Positions 25,521-32,843 of a stretch of 64,000 nucleotides of DNA are shown one piece after another. The translations under genes were made by a program, and so were the position numbers. The number at the start of each line of letters is the position of its first letter. Within the stretch, counting starts at the first letter, position 1. This DNA comes from JACOZM01 sp035289385. Lineage in GTDB: Archaea; Nanobdellota; Nanobdellia; Woesearchaeales; GW2011-AR9. The stretch covers positions 6,185 to 70,184 of the forward strand of contig DATDXI010000066.1 of NCBI GenBank assembly GCA_035289385.1, read 5' to 3'. Under the pieces are notes generated by a model that searched no databases, had not been told where the DNA came from, and saw only the letters and a program-made list of their open reading frames with translations.

Positions 25521-26417
25521 CTACACCTTCTTAAAAGTATAACACGTTTTCTTTTCTAAGTTCCACAGCTGTTTCCAGCCGGTATCACCAACTAAGAAAT
25601 CGATCTCTTTAACTCCCAGAGAAAGCGCTTTCTTGATCATCTCTGCTACAAGAACTTTACCGAGATTTTTATGAGCAAGATTATAGCCGCTATTCATGAC
25701 GTAACAGACGTTCTTGTAGACAGCAGAAAAGATAACACCTTCAACCATCCCATCGATCTCTATATTTAGTGTCACCAGCATCTTCTTCTGATGAAGATAT
25801 TTAGCAAGATTACTTACTCGCTCCCGGAAAACAGGGTCGTGGTAATCTGACTCTGTGCCGAAACGCTCAACATTGAAGTCAAACAGCTTTTCCAGATGGT
25901 CGAGCGGTGAAAAAGAGATCTGATACTTCAGGTCCAGCATCTTTTTTAAGTCATATAATAAGTTCTTCCTATGTTTCTTGGAAAAGCCCTGCAGGTGCTG
26001 GTGGAAGTCTGTTGTCAAAAGAACGTATCGAAAATCCTGTTCAGGAAAATATTTTTTAGCTTCCGGATACATCATCAGCACTTTCTCGACAGTATCGCCG
26101 TTGAGGTCATAGAGCATCGTTCCCTGTGGAATCTTTTCAAGGAATAATGGAAATTCTTCTAAAGGGAACCAGAAGGAAAAATTTTCTACAAAGGTGCTGC
26201 CAAAAAAAGTATATCTTTTTTCATGAGGCTCATAGCTTAACGGCAGGAAGCCATTGCTGCTGTAGATAAAATAAGGCTGCGCATCTTTCTCTTGAAGGAG
26301 CAGGGCAACATCCCATAGTTCCCAAAGTTTTCCCCCTGGAGAATATTTTTTCCACAGCTTTTTTCCCAGAGCTAAGCTTTTGCTTACTTTTATCGTGTCT
26401 GCTGTTTTGGCAACCAT
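25521..26417 (-). CDS. FemAB/BioF2-like GNAT-fold transferase
   Basis: 298 aa from the ATG at 26417 (GTG 26423 is in frame), with TAGGTG as a possible ribosome site before it. The C-terminal half has the layout of the BioF2-like/FemAB acyltransferase fold: FSKKHRKNLLYDLKKML near residue 152, FDFNVERFGTESDYHDPVFR, an MLVTLNIEIDGMVEGVIFSA strand pair, and the end IDFLVGDTGWKQLWNLEKKT. Relatives use aminoacyl-tRNA or acyl-CoA to modify peptides, lipids or cell-surface molecules. The gap to the upstream ATP-grasp gene is about 60 bases, so one transcript is likely. Confidence 0.78.
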   Translation of the reverse strand: MVAKTADTIKVSKSLALGKKLWKKYSPGGKLWELWDVALLLQEKDAQPYFIYSSNGFLPLSYEPHEKRYTFFGSTFVENFSFWFPLEEFPLFLEKIPQGTMLYDLNGDTVEKVLMMYPEAKKYFPEQDFRYVLLTTDFHQHLQGFSKKHRKNLLYDLKKMLDLKYQISFSPLDHLEKLFDFNVERFGTESDYHDPVFRERVSNLAKYLHQKKMLVTLNIEIDGMVEGVIFSAVYKNVCYVMNSGYNLAHKNLGKVLVAEMIKKALSLGVKEIDFLVGDTGWKQLWNLEKKTCYTFKKV

Positions 26418-26476
26418 CTTCACCTATTGATCATCCGCTTAGAATTATCTTCGAGAATCACACTTCTATTCCTTTT

Positions 26477-27832
26477 TCAATTCTCTCGTAGAAATCCCCA
26501 CGTATGAAGCTTATCGCTGTCTTCAACCCAGCGCTCACCTATGTCATCCCTATAATACATGTGGGGGATATTGATGAGCTTGATGCGGTTATAGGCCTGC
26601 TGCCGAGCTTGAGCCATGGATTGACCACAGCCACAGACGACTAAGGCTACACCGGTGTTTCCCGTGATGATCCATTCGCCGTTCTGCAGCTTGATATCTT
26701 CAAAGTGCACTCCTTCAACCGGCTTTTTGAAATAGACGATAGAATCTTTAGACTTTACTTCAAATGTTTCCGGGTCGTTGAAGGGGTAGGGTGGAACAAC
26801 AATCCTTATTCCTACCTGAAACCCTGCTTTGACTTTCAGCTGAGGTTTTTTTCCTTGCGCTAATTCCCATAAGAAATCTCCCATAGGCGTGATCATCCCT
26901 TCCTGCTGGATAAATACACAGGGGTAGCCGAACCTGCTCGTAAATTCTAAGGGGTAGATGCCTTTGCTGTTGACGATGCAGTTTAAGTCAATATAACCAC
27001 AGTAGCCTTCCGTCGCTAGTGTCGCTTCCATCTTTTTTAGCGTCTGGTTGAATAACCTGTTGGGCTCTGACCAAAACATCGATGTTCCCATCTCTCCGGT
27101 AGAAGGCCCTAAATTTCCGGGAAGAAGTTTTTTGTGCTCAAAGTTGATGTTGATAGGGGAAATGAACTCTTTTCCGTTAAAGAAAACTCCTACGGCTATT
27201 TCGACACCAGAAATCTTTTTCTGCAGCTGGAACTCGGGAATCTTTTTTGACCAGGCTTTGCGGTAATCGTTCATGACTTGGATGACATCACGGCCATCCT
27301 CCTCTTCGCCAATGAATAACAAGCCTTTCAAGTTTGCTGCTTCACCACATGGCTTTAAGACGTATTTTCCAGGATGCTCCTGCACAAAAGCAATGGCTTC
27401 TTCAAAATTGTCAAATGTTTTTGAGGGCAAGATGGGTATGCCATGGCGTTTCAATTCCTGCTGGCCAAAGTCTCGGTCATCTTCCAGCCGATCAGTATAT
27501 GGAGACCCTCCCACGACTAATTTTCCGGCCTTCCTCAGCTTTTCAGCTTTTTCTCCCATCCCTAAAGTATCATCAAAGACAATGACATCAGCCCAGTCTA
27601 CTTCTGCTTCCCAGTCATCGATGATATCTAAGAAGCCTTGTCCAACTTCCTTCCTTTCCGGGCTTTTGATGTAGAACTTTACTTCATGGCCTTCTAATTT
27701 TATCCGCCAGGCCGTATCAGGGATAAGGCTGTCATAGGTGACAAAAAGAAATTTTTTAGGGTCTTTGGTGGTTTCGTGGTGGATATCTTCTATCACCACT
27801 TTTGCCTTTCCGTTTGTTTGCGATTCAACCAT
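26477..27832 (-). CDS. PurD-like ATP-grasp ligase
   Basis: 451 aa with the layout of phosphoribosylamine-glycine ligase: an N-terminal Rossmann-like part (FLFVTYDSLIPDTAWRIKLE), an ATP-grasp core (KYVLKPCGEAANLKGLLFIG, FQLQKKISGVEIAVGVFFNG, GYCGYIDLNCIVNSKGIYPL, LEFTSRFGYP) and a C-terminal beta domain (GNTGVALVVCGCGQSMAQAR). It is PurD-like, yet no other purine-synthesis gene is nearby and it pairs with a FemAB-like transferase. It may instead join an amino acid to another carboxylate. True PurD activity cannot be excluded. Confidence 0.8.
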   Translation of the reverse strand: MVESQTNGKAKVVIEDIHHETTKDPKKFLFVTYDSLIPDTAWRIKLEGHEVKFYIKSPERKEVGQGFLDIIDDWEAEVDWADVIVFDDTLGMGEKAEKLRKAGKLVVGGSPYTDRLEDDRDFGQQELKRHGIPILPSKTFDNFEEAIAFVQEHPGKYVLKPCGEAANLKGLLFIGEEEDGRDVIQVMNDYRKAWSKKIPEFQLQKKISGVEIAVGVFFNGKEFISPININFEHKKLLPGNLGPSTGEMGTSMFWSEPNRLFNQTLKKMEATLATEGYCGYIDLNCIVNSKGIYPLEFTSRFGYPCVFIQQEGMITPMGDFLWELAQGKKPQLKVKAGFQVGIRIVVPPYPFNDPETFEVKSKDSIVYFKKPVEGVHFEDIKLQNGEWIITGNTGVALVVCGCGQSMAQARQQAYNRIKLINIPHMYYRDDIGERWVEDSDKLHTWGFLREN

Positions 27833-27926
27833 TCGATCGTTCAGTGTTGGAGTAAAGAGCTACCATTTAAACTTTTCTAGTTCTGGAGGCGTAGTTACTT
27901 TTAGCCTTTTGAAAAATTTTCGTTGT

Positions 27927-28148
27927 TTATCTCCCTCGGCTGGTCATCTCGACGTACTTACACTTGCCGCAGACAAACCTGTTGCTATGGTTTGCTAAGA
28001 ACATTCCTGGCCCGCATTTTGGGCACGTCCTGTTTTTCCGCTGGATAGATTCCCCGGAAATAGAATATAACTGATGCAATTGCTTACTTGGTTTTTTAGA
28101 TGGTGCTGCCCCCTTTTTTCCTTTATCATCTTTTTTAACTGCTGCCAT
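27927..28148 (-). CDS. rps27ae: 30S ribosomal protein S27ae
   Basis: 73 aa. The zinc ribbon is CPKCGPGMFLANHSNRFVCG with CKYVEMTSRGR closing the protein. The first 30 residues are an added Lys/Ala/Pro-rich tail (KKDDKGKKGAAPSKKPSKQL) not present in shorter homologues. It follows S24e on the minus strand by 22 bases, the usual archaeal order Rpo7-Spt4-S24e-S27ae. Confidence 0.95.
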   Translation of the reverse strand: MAAVKKDDKGKKGAAPSKKPSKQLHQLYSISGESIQRKNRTCPKCGPGMFLANHSNRFVCGKCKYVEMTSRGR

Positions 28149-28170
28149 TGTTTACTGATTCCTCCTTCTC

Positions 28171-28497
28171 TTAGCTGGAAGATGCTGCCGCTTTTTCCTC
28201 AGCTGCTTTCTTTGCCGCTTCTTCAGCTTGCTTGCGGATATGTTTTGTCGATACTTCTCCTTTCTTTCTAGCTTCTGGAGAATGATACGTATAGGCTAAA
28301 AAGGAAGCCCTTTGCTCGCTGAAATGGGTAGCGATCGTCTTGATCGCCACGACGGATGGATCAACTTTCAGCTCTTTTGCCAATAAAGAAACAACATCAT
28401 TGTTGGTGGGAGTCGACCCGTCGAATTCTAATGATCCTTCTACCTTTCTGCGGTCTAATAACGGATTTTCAACCTTGCTGGTAATCGTTAATTTCAT
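28171..28497 (-). CDS. rps24e: 30S ribosomal protein S24e
   Basis: 108 aa. Typical S24e: MKLTITSKVENPLLDRRKVE, the VSLLAKELKVDPSVVAIKTI core, FSEQRASFLAYTYHSPEARK. The C-terminal 30 residues are an Ala/Glu/Lys-rich extension (KQAEEAAKKAAEEKAAASSS), probably disordered. In operon with Spt4 upstream (34-base gap) and S27ae downstream. Confidence 0.95.
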   Translation of the reverse strand: MKLTITSKVENPLLDRRKVEGSLEFDGSTPTNNDVVSLLAKELKVDPSVVAIKTIATHFSEQRASFLAYTYHSPEARKKGEVSTKHIRKQAEEAAKKAAEEKAAASSS

Positions 28498-28531
28498 AGT
28501 GGTATAACCTCATTTTGCCTTTTGGAAGGCA

Positions 28532-28720
28532 CTATCTTACTTTTATGGCGTATTCCCCTTTCGTTTTAAGATTTACTTTTTCTGCAATCAGAGAATGTTG
28601 AGCATCATGGATGAATATTCTTCCCTGCCAGCTGGTGGAGAAGCTGTCGCTGCCACAGGAGGGGCAGGCTGGTCCTTCAACGAGCATCTTACAGCGTTTG
28701 CATGATTTTTTTTTAGCCAT
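28532..28720 (-). CDS. spt4: Transcription elongation factor Spt4 (RNA polymerase subunit E'')
   Basis: 62 aa zinc-ribbon protein: CKRCKMLVEGPACPSCGSDS, then FSTSWQGRIFIHDAQHSLIA and a short strand-rich end. Spt4 pairs with Spt5 to keep RNA polymerase processive. It sits 19 bases after rpoE1 in the conserved order. Confidence 0.94.
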   Translation of the reverse strand: MAKKKSCKRCKMLVEGPACPSCGSDSFSTSWQGRIFIHDAQHSLIAEKVNLKTKGEYAIKVR

Positions 28721-28739
28721 AGTAAATATTAATTATAAC

Positions 28740-29306
28740 CTATTCTGTTTTTTCCTCTTTCTTGCTTTCTTTTGGCTGCTGCTCTTCAAGCCATTCTAAT
28801 TTTCCTAAGCCTTCCTGTCTCATCGTCAACCCGATACGAGGGTTATTCATATCTTTATAAGATACTGCGATGATCCTAGCTTTGCATTTGTCTCCTACTT
28901 TTATGCTTTGATTAGATTTTTTTCCTTGCAGCACTTTTTCTTTACTAAAGGAAACGAAATCATCCATGCTCTGAGAGATATGAACCATCCCTTCGGTTCC
29001 GCCGATATCCATAAATGCTCCGAAATCAGTGATATCCTTGATCTTGCCGTACACTAATTCGTTGAGTTCCGGCTTGAAGGTCAATAGTTCAAATTCCGTC
29101 TCATAGAATCCTGCTCCATCCCCTGGCACGATGACTCCTTCTTTGACATCACCTACGTCAATAACATTTACGACAAAACCCAGCTCTTTTGAGATGTACT
29201 GGTCGTAGGTAGACTTGATATTAGCGAGAACAGCTTCCTTTTTTGTCAGGTTGAACATATTAGGGGGTACACGGATAAAATCCTTGACTTTGACCTTGTA
29301 GAACAT
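28740..29306 (-). CDS. rpoE1: RNA polymerase subunit Rpo7/RpoE'
   Basis: 188 aa; partner of Rpo4 in the polymerase stalk. N-terminal RNP-like domain MFYKVKVKDFIRVPPNMFNL and IDVGDVKEGVIVPGDGAGFY, then an S1 RNA-binding domain from about residue 80 (GKIKDITDFGAFMDIGGTEG, MVHISQSMDDFVSF, CKARIIAVSYKDMNNPRIGL). The minus-strand TATA box at 29331-29340 lies 25 bases before the ATG and starts the Rpo7-Spt4-S24e-S27ae transcript. A structured repeat element (29353-29536) begins just upstream of this promoter. Confidence 0.96.
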   Translation of the reverse strand: MFYKVKVKDFIRVPPNMFNLTKKEAVLANIKSTYDQYISKELGFVVNVIDVGDVKEGVIVPGDGAGFYETEFELLTFKPELNELVYGKIKDITDFGAFMDIGGTEGMVHISQSMDDFVSFSKEKVLQGKKSNQSIKVGDKCKARIIAVSYKDMNNPRIGLTMRQEGLGKLEWLEEQQPKESKKEEKTE

Positions 29307-29352
29307 TTTAAGCTTAATTTAAGCAGGGTATTTATAAATATTGCGGTTTGGA

Positions 29353-29536
29353 GTACGTATTTAGTTCAATAAAGAAAATAGTGGCAGGTCGGAAAATCTA
29401 GCCTGACTTTCTTGATAAGCAATGATTGAGCTTTGATTTTAAGCTAAAAGTCAGGCAACTAAACAGGTCTTACGAAGCTCTCAATATATTTTCCCTCTTG
29501 ACCTTGCCACTATTTTTAACCGAACTAAATACGTAC
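29353..29536 (+). repeat. Structured inverted-repeat element, copy 1
   Basis: 184 bp. Outer arms GTACGTATTTAGTTC (29353-29367) and GAACTAAATACGTAC (29522-29536) are perfectly complementary. Inside are a second stem (AATAGTGGCAGGTC with GACCTTGCCACTATT), then GGAAAAT with ATTTTCC, then an internal hairpin GCCTGACTTT (29401-29410) with AAAGTCAGGC. The half after the internal hairpin carries AACTAAACAGGTCTTACGAA, conserved in the other copies. No coding frame. It could be a non-autonomous transposable element or a structured RNA; see copies at 34153 and 37757. Confidence 0.85.
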
Positions 29537-29593
29537 GGTTTGGATCGCTGGGTTTCCCTTAAGCTATGGTCTTAGGAGTTATACTTGCCCGAT

Positions 29594-30091
29594 TTAACTG
29601 CTTCTTATCCCTCCCAGAATGATGCTCCTTACTATTCTCCACAGATAGTCTTGGTCTGTTTTGAGGGGATCAACATCCCAAGAGTTGAGATATTCTTCGA
29701 GATGTCTGATATGGCTTTCAAAGTTAGGGGTGGTATGGTGGGCATACTGTACTCCCATCAGCCCAGGCTTTTGCTGAAGCGCTCTTTCCATGATTGCAGG
29801 TGGGTATCTCAACCATTCTTTTTCAGTCTGTGGACGAATCCCCACCGGTTTAATATCTCCTCTTGCTAAATTATAGAATTGTGGGAGTTCATCGATCCAG
29901 TATCTCCTAAGAAATTTACCCATGGGTGTTATTCTTGGATCTGATAATGGATGCCCATGGGAATCAAAACCATCAACTAATTCGACAAGCCTTTGGTCAG
30001 CATCTCTGTCCATCGTTCTAAATTTATAGATATCAATAGGTCTTCCATCTTCTCCTAAACATTTCTTTACATATATGATGTCCCCAACCAT
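29594..30091 (-). CDS. Polyprenyl-phosphate sugar phosphotransferase core, lacking its membrane anchor
   Basis: 165 aa. Family blocks: IYKFRTMDRDAD, DPRITPMGKFLRRYWIDELP, QFYNLARGDIKPVGIRPQTE and QKPGLMGVQYAHH. Such enzymes transfer a sugar phosphate to a lipid carrier at the membrane to start glycan assembly. The usual N-terminal membrane helix and the first catalytic block are missing. The promoter (30118-30126) lies directly upstream, so this is not a split gene within the window. The ATG at 30091 is chosen because the frame's TTG (30115) overlaps the TATA box. It may be a cytosolic variant or a decayed copy. Confidence 0.8.
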   Translation of the reverse strand: MVGDIIYVKKCLGEDGRPIDIYKFRTMDRDADQRLVELVDGFDSHGHPLSDPRITPMGKFLRRYWIDELPQFYNLARGDIKPVGIRPQTEKEWLRYPPAIMERALQQKPGLMGVQYAHHTTPNFESHIRHLEEYLNSWDVDPLKTDQDYLWRIVRSIILGGIRSS

Positions 30092-30117
30092 CGTATCGCC
30101 GTTCAGTTTCCGCAATC

Positions 30118-30126
30118 TTTATAATT
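30118..30126. promoter_or_regulatory. Palindromic TATA box between two divergent genes
   Basis: TTTATAATT lies 26 bases (centre to ATG) before the plus-strand gene at 30148 and 31 bases before the minus-strand ATG at 30091. No other TATA-like sequence fits either start, so the divergent genes probably use one shared box and compete for it. Confidence 0.55.
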
Positions 30127-30147
30127 CATTCCCTTCTTGCCAAAAAA

Positions 30148-30483
30148 ATGAAGCATCTTCCAGAGAAATTGGCGCTGGCAACCCTCCTTTTAGATGATGA
30201 TGTGGATAATTTGCCAGCTGCCCGGAGAAACTTTCGAAGATATGGTGTTTCTATCTCTCCTGAGGAGATGGGATCGATCTGCCAGGTGGCTGCTCCTTTG
30301 TTCTTTCAGATGAAAGGTCAGGATGACCCTCTTTCTACCAATTATCAGCTGATCTTTTTGGATATGGCCAGATCATACTTGCAGAGGGATATCTATCTTT
30401 TTCATACTGCCTGTGAGCACTATCTTGCTGCATTCTTTGAAGAAGCTTCTGGAGAGCAGCAAGAAACAATCCACTACCACTGA
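30148..30483 (+). CDS. Hypothetical protein
   Basis: 111 aa, helical: MKHLPEKLALATLLLDDDVD, AARRNFRRYGVSISPEEMGS, YQLIFLDMARSYLQRDIYLF, ending in HYH. No membrane segment. The helix pairs may be a small all-alpha domain. Start supported by the TATA box at 30118-30126. Not recognised. Confidence 0.62.
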   Translation: MKHLPEKLALATLLLDDDVDNLPAARRNFRRYGVSISPEEMGSICQVAAPLFFQMKGQDDPLSTNYQLIFLDMARSYLQRDIYLFHTACEHYLAAFFEEASGEQQETIHYH

Positions 30484-30535
30484 GAATTTATTGTTCTTTC
30501 GTCTATTCTTCTGTCGACTTCACTACAACTAAAAT

Positions 30536-31474
30536 TCATTCTGCTGTTGCTCTGCTTTTCAGCCGAATCTTATTCGTATTCCCGTAAGGAACTTTTTCGA
30601 TGATGCCTTTAGCTTCCAGATTCCTCAATTTTCGGGATAATTTTACTTTGGAAATGCCTGTATGCAGAACTAACTGTTTCTGCCAAAGTTCTCCTTTCTG
30701 CAAGAGGACTTCAACAATCGCTTTCTCTTCTTCAAATAGATTTCTGGTGACGTCAGAAACATTTGGAGCGTCTTTTTTCTGGTGGCGATATTCTTTTTTA
30801 TCTTCATCCTCTTTATCTTTTGTATTGTCTTTATCGTCCGCTTTTCTTTTTTTTCGTTTACCAGTAAGATAAAAAATTCCCAGAATGATGATACCCACAG
30901 CCATCATTATTCCGATCGTTTTCCAATACTCGCCGATCTCTCTTGGCGTGTTGTAAATGACTAACAATGCCTCGCCAGCAGATACGTTCTGCCACTCTAT
31001 CGACAATGATTTTCCGTCCGTGGTTATTTCTCCATGAGGAATGACCGAGCGCTGGGGAGAATTTGTACTGTATTTCAATGTTGCAGATTCAGGAAGGTGA
31101 GCAGTGATGGTATTCTCTCGCGTATTGACGTTATAATTTACGATGAAAAAAGAATCTTTTGTTTTCTCTACATATGCCTTGGTGATATATTTTATGCTGA
31201 CAGTATTAAATAATGGCCCGGAGATGATGACGTTCTTATATAGATTGAGGTCAATCACTTGGAATTCTAAACCATTTACTTCGATGGCAGTGGCATCACT
31301 TGGTAGAACTAATGTTAATTCAGAGGTGAAATAGCCTAAGTCATACTTTTCCTCAACGATGACTTTATCTGCAACGATAGTATATTCAGCGCTGTAGCTT
31401 TCTGCATCAAGGCTGAGAACACTTGGTGATAATATAATCAGCAGGATGATAACGAGAGGCAGCCTTCTATCCAT
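30536..31474 (-). CDS. Membrane-anchored winged-helix regulator with extracellular domain
   Basis: 312 aa from the ATG at 31474, 28 bases after a minus-strand TATA box (GTTAATATAG, 31497-31507). It has a signal peptide (RRLPLVIILLIILSPSVLSL) and an extracellular beta-rich domain (residues 25-185). A membrane helix follows (TIGIMMAVGIIILGIFYLTG), then a Lys/Asp/Glu-rich linker. A cytosolic winged-helix closes the protein: LLQKGELWQKQLVLHTGISK then VKLSRKLRNLEAKGIIEKVP. This layout fits a one-protein surface sensor acting directly on DNA. Archaea have many such forms; the signal and the target are unknown. Confidence 0.85.
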   Translation of the reverse strand: MDRRLPLVIILLIILSPSVLSLDAESYSAEYTIVADKVIVEEKYDLGYFTSELTLVLPSDATAIEVNGLEFQVIDLNLYKNVIISGPLFNTVSIKYITKAYVEKTKDSFFIVNYNVNTRENTITAHLPESATLKYSTNSPQRSVIPHGEITTDGKSLSIEWQNVSAGEALLVIYNTPREIGEYWKTIGIMMAVGIIILGIFYLTGKRKKRKADDKDNTKDKEDEDKKEYRHQKKDAPNVSDVTRNLFEEEKAIVEVLLQKGELWQKQLVLHTGISKVKLSRKLRNLEAKGIIEKVPYGNTNKIRLKSRATAE

Positions 31475-31526
31475 GATTCTTCTTAAGAGTGACAAACTAT
31501 ATTAACTTTTTGGCGGTATTTTTCAT

Positions 31527-32117
31527 TCAAGCATCTTTGCTCTTGCTGATCTCTTCTTCAACACTCTTCCGCACATCTTCTTCTGTAGGGAAAGCTTGTT
31601 CAGGATCGTTATAAGAGCGCAGCAGCATCTTTATTTTAGCTGTCAAATAAGCAGCATCTTCCACCGCTTCGTTACGATAGCTTGCTTCTTGAGGAAAGAC
31701 ATACAGCAGCTTATTGATCGCTCCTTTCAAGAAAAAGATCACAGGACTCATGCCCCAACGGCCTTCCCATTCAGTCATAAACCAGGCATCCATAAAAATA
31801 AAAACATCTCCTTGCTGGAAGCGTTTTGGTCCTCCTGGAACTTGCCGGACAACATTTTTGACATTTTTGAAATGGATCCTCAGCTTGATCATCAAGGTAA
31901 CATAATTGGTTTTTTCCTTGTAGGGGCGCAGCTCGACGTAAACATCATACCCCTCATCAGTAACTGTATCTTCTGCTCTCTTCTCGCGCTTATGGTATTT
32001 TTTATCCTGAAGAGCTTTGTTGATTAAGTGAAACACTTCCTCGATGACAAAGTAGCCGTGATGCTCGATCTCTCGGTTATTGACAACCAGATTTCGCTCA
32101 TAGTGGGTTTCTAGCAT
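31527..32117 (-). CDS. Hypothetical protein, paralogue of the upstream gene
   Basis: 196 aa. Core segments are YVTLMIKLRIHFKNVKNVVR, QQGDVFIFMDAWFMTEWEGR and SPVIFFLKGAINKLLYVFPQ. They line up with the product at 32128-32640 (IMHIKVNMIDVKDVEVEHDG, KLTILFDGYVLADRNNQWTK, TWFFTIVAHKYFFKDHYQKM), so the two are paralogues. The pattern of strands and amphipathic helices does not look like a pore or an enzyme. No cysteine or catalytic cluster. It is 10 bases downstream of the paralogue, in one operon. Function unknown. Confidence 0.72.
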   Translation of the reverse strand: MLETHYERNLVVNNREIEHHGYFVIEEVFHLINKALQDKKYHKREKRAEDTVTDEGYDVYVELRPYKEKTNYVTLMIKLRIHFKNVKNVVRQVPGGPKRFQQGDVFIFMDAWFMTEWEGRWGMSPVIFFLKGAINKLLYVFPQEASYRNEAVEDAAYLTAKIKMLLRSYNDPEQAFPTEEDVRKSVEEEISKSKDA

Positions 32118-32127
32118 TGTGCTTTCC

Positions 32128-32640
32128 TCAGGATTGGTAGGTGTACTTGAATGTATTGAGATATGTTTTCAGCCGGCTATGGAGATCTTCCACATCTCCG
32201 GTGATCCAAGCTTCCATCTTCTGGTAATGGTCTTTGAAAAAATATTTATGGGCAACAATAGTAAAGAACCAGGTGAAGGGCTTCTTTGTCCATTGGTTAT
32301 TCCTATCTGCCAAGACATAGCCGTCAAACAAGATGGTCAATTTGCCTTGGTTTAATCGTAACGTTTGCCCGTCATGCTCTACTTCCACATCTTTAACATC
32401 GATCATATTTACTTTAATGTGCATGATGATCTTATAATAGTCAGAAACACTTTTCCAGGGACGGAAGATCTGATGGATCTGCTTTCCTTCCGGGGTGACT
32501 CGCTCCATATTCATCTCTTCGTGCCAGTCCCAGTGCTTGGTGAAGAACCAGGAAGCGATGATGTTGTAGATCTCCGCAGCATTAAATAAGCCTTCATATC
32601 CCAGCTTCAAGTGGTCAACGACGAGGAATTTTTCGGACAT
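32128..32640 (-). CDS. Hypothetical protein, paralogue of the downstream gene
   Basis: 170 aa. N-terminus MSEKFLVVDHLKLGYEGLFN, AEIYNIIASWFFTKHWDWHE, then the shared core noted for 31527-32117. The many Trp, His and Phe residues (TKHWDWHEE, WTKKPFTWFFTIVAHKYFF) suggest a membrane-surface or lipid-binding role. It is the middle gene of a three-gene minus-strand operon that starts with a single-helix membrane protein, four bases upstream. Not recognised by name. Confidence 0.72.
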   Translation of the reverse strand: MSEKFLVVDHLKLGYEGLFNAAEIYNIIASWFFTKHWDWHEEMNMERVTPEGKQIHQIFRPWKSVSDYYKIIMHIKVNMIDVKDVEVEHDGQTLRLNQGKLTILFDGYVLADRNNQWTKKPFTWFFTIVAHKYFFKDHYQKMEAWITGDVEDLHSRLKTYLNTFKYTYQS

Positions 32641-32643
32641 CTT

Positions 32644-32802
32644 TTATTTCTCCCTTTTTTGCTGTGTTGTTTTCTCTGTGAATTTTAGTTGTCCCTTTTC
32701 TTGGGGATAGAGCTGCTGTTCAAACTTCTTTTTTCCGAAAAATATCCAATATAACGTCAAATTAGCGATGACTATCAAAAACAAGACTAATGCTGTTTCC
32801 AT
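32644..32802 (-). CDS. Small single-pass membrane protein, 52 aa
   Basis: METALVLFLIVIANLTLYWI followed by FFGKKKFEQQLYPQEKGQ and a Lys/Gln-rich tail, ending KREK. One N-terminal membrane helix and a charged cytosolic tail. The minus-strand TATA box AATTTATAAG (about 32827-32836) lies 25-30 bases before the ATG, and the stop is 3 bases before the next gene (32640). It is thus the first gene of the three-gene set with two paralogues and could anchor them to the membrane. Confidence 0.75.
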   Translation of the reverse strand: METALVLFLIVIANLTLYWIFFGKKKFEQQLYPQEKGQLKFTEKTTQQKREK

Positions 32803-32843
32803 ACGGAGAGATAGAGCAGAATTACTTATAAATTATTCGTTAC

